NCBI GenBank assembly: GCA_021234155.1
Contig: JAJEKV010000058.1
Coordinates: forward strand, 881,814 to 945,813
Direction of reading: 5' to 3'
Length of the DNA: 64,000 bases
DNA from: Isoetes taiwanensis
Taxonomy: Eukaryota; Streptophyta; Lycopodiopsida; Isoetales; Isoetaceae
Program-made: the position numbers and the translations under genes
The notes under the pieces: model-generated
Databases searched by the model: none
The model's input: the letters and a program-made list of their open reading frames with translations, nothing else
What the model was told of the DNA's origin: nothing
Shown here: positions 63,253 through 64,000 of the stretch, in pieces
Position numbering within the stretch: position 1 is the first letter of the stretch
Layout of the letters: every line of letters begins with the position of its first letter

Positions 63253-64000
63253 GAATATAAAGCATCCCTTCTAAGTTCATCCAACTGCTCCAATTGATAA
63301 ACCCTTTCTTTGAGTGCAAAGAAGCGGATTATGGGCGTGCTTGGTTGAAAACGGAGAGTGGGGAGAATGTACTCAAAAAGGCATGAGAGCTTCTTGACCA
63401 TAAACCAATTTGAAAGGAGTGTGACCCGAGTAGCTATTTTGAAACAAGTATTGTAAGCCCAAAGAAACAAAGAGGAAGCTTGGTTTGCCCGGTCGGTCGC
63501 GAAGCGTCACAAATTTTCTTGAGAATTGTGACCAGAGTTTTGTTGGTGCTTTCTGCCAAACCATTCCCTTGAGGATAGTAAGGTGTGCTCTTGTGATGTT
63601 GTATCGAGATAATCCGGCGCTCCTTGATGGTATGATTGATAAAGTGGACACCACGATCATCGACCAACTCAGGCCCGGGGCAGCGAATCGCGTGATGATT
63701 TGTTGATAGATAACCTTGGTCGTGCTTGCCGCAGTTGTTGTCCGGAAGTGCCAAGCTTCCGCCCATTTAGTAGCCGTAGTCGGTGAGAACCAGAATGTAG
63801 CGGGCGCGGTGTGCCGCGCAGAGGATCGATGGGTCCCACAAAATCCATGCCCCATTTGCCGAAGGGAAGTGGCGCGGGCGACCGGGCGCCAAGGGAAGAG
63901 CCGCCACGGTCGTGGGGCGCCCCACACGCCGGGCAAGCATCACACGGCGGGGGCGTGGGCGGAGCGCCTTTGAAGAGCGTGGGCCAAAAATAACCAAAGA
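63253..64000 (-). pseudogene. pol: LTR-RT3 pol: integrase core, frameshifted, 5' end outside window
   Basis: VLTDYGY/TKWAEAW (about 63790), ELVDDRGVHFINHTIKE (about 63670), HHKSTPYYPQGNGLAESTNK (about 63590), TILKKICDASRP (63520), LWAYNTCFKIAT (63465) and FALKERVYQLEQLDELRRDA (63310). The second Asp (DDRG) and the Glu (GLAES) of the D,D-35-E triad are readable. Frame slips separate the blocks. Confidence 0.8.

Larger units (their letters stand above)
61345..64000 (-). mobile_element. LTR-RT3: truncated second copy of the LTR-RT2 family, running off the window
   Basis: 61345-64000 is collinear with 50575-53165 (ORF3, integrase C-terminus, integrase core). It starts abruptly at GGGCTTGAAGATGGCC without an LTR, so its 3' part is missing. 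Differences from LTR-RT2 are mainly at CAG/CTG words, and the integrase is more readable here. Confidence 0.85.

Overview
This window is nuclear DNA from a land plant with a large, repeat-rich genome. The evidence is plant-type Ty3 LTR retrotransposons, a plant-type LINE ORF1 (DUF4283 plus zinc knuckle), a plant-like RPA70 relic and nested MITE/hAT elements. No intact host gene was found. The species cannot be named from the sequence. The DUF7869-type transposon would fit a fern, bryophyte or other lineage rich in such elements, but that is inference.

Layout. 1-1245: decayed RPA70-like gene with a recognisable C-terminal zinc-ribbon domain. 2803-15433: copy 1 of a 12.6-kb DNA transposon with about 25-bp inverted ends (starting AAGCAYAATTTCATTAATT) and a 4-bp target duplication AATA. 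15577-41268: copy 2 of the same transposon, same orientation, with its own target duplication CAAA. Copy 2 is split by an 11.5-kb Ty3 retrotransposon (16460-27941, target duplication TCCAT, minus strand, itself hit by a MITE), by a 551-bp foldback MITE (37124-37674) and by an 896-bp hAT-like element (38491-39386, 8-bp duplication ACGTCAGT). 41269-47774: AT-rich DNA with minisatellites and no recognisable gene. 47775-58681: a second Ty3 retrotransposon, minus strand, with an extra ORF after integrase. About 58690-61345: plant LINE-like ORF1. 61345-64000: part of another copy of the second retrotransposon, running off the window.

The transposon carries a long plus-strand gene at its right end (orfD). 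It encodes a DUF7869-type transposase-like protein with DxMDQAK, QLD..QNKNR and HTHxDID motifs and a basic C-terminal domain. A long minus-strand multi-exon gene (orfC) carries, in copy 2, an N-terminus MARTKQTAR identical to residues 1-8 of the histone H3 tail. There are also several small genes with TATA boxes (orfA, orfB, orfE, orfF, orfG). Its non-coding parts, including at least one intron, are studded with dozens of GC-rich palindromes (arms AAATTGGGCG / CGCCCAATTT).

A caution applies throughout. Where two copies of a repeat can be compared, most differences sit on CAG/CTG trinucleotides or homopolymers. This looks like a base-calling artefact at CHG-methylated sites, so many frameshifts described here may not be real. 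Start codons of the broken frames are likewise uncertain.
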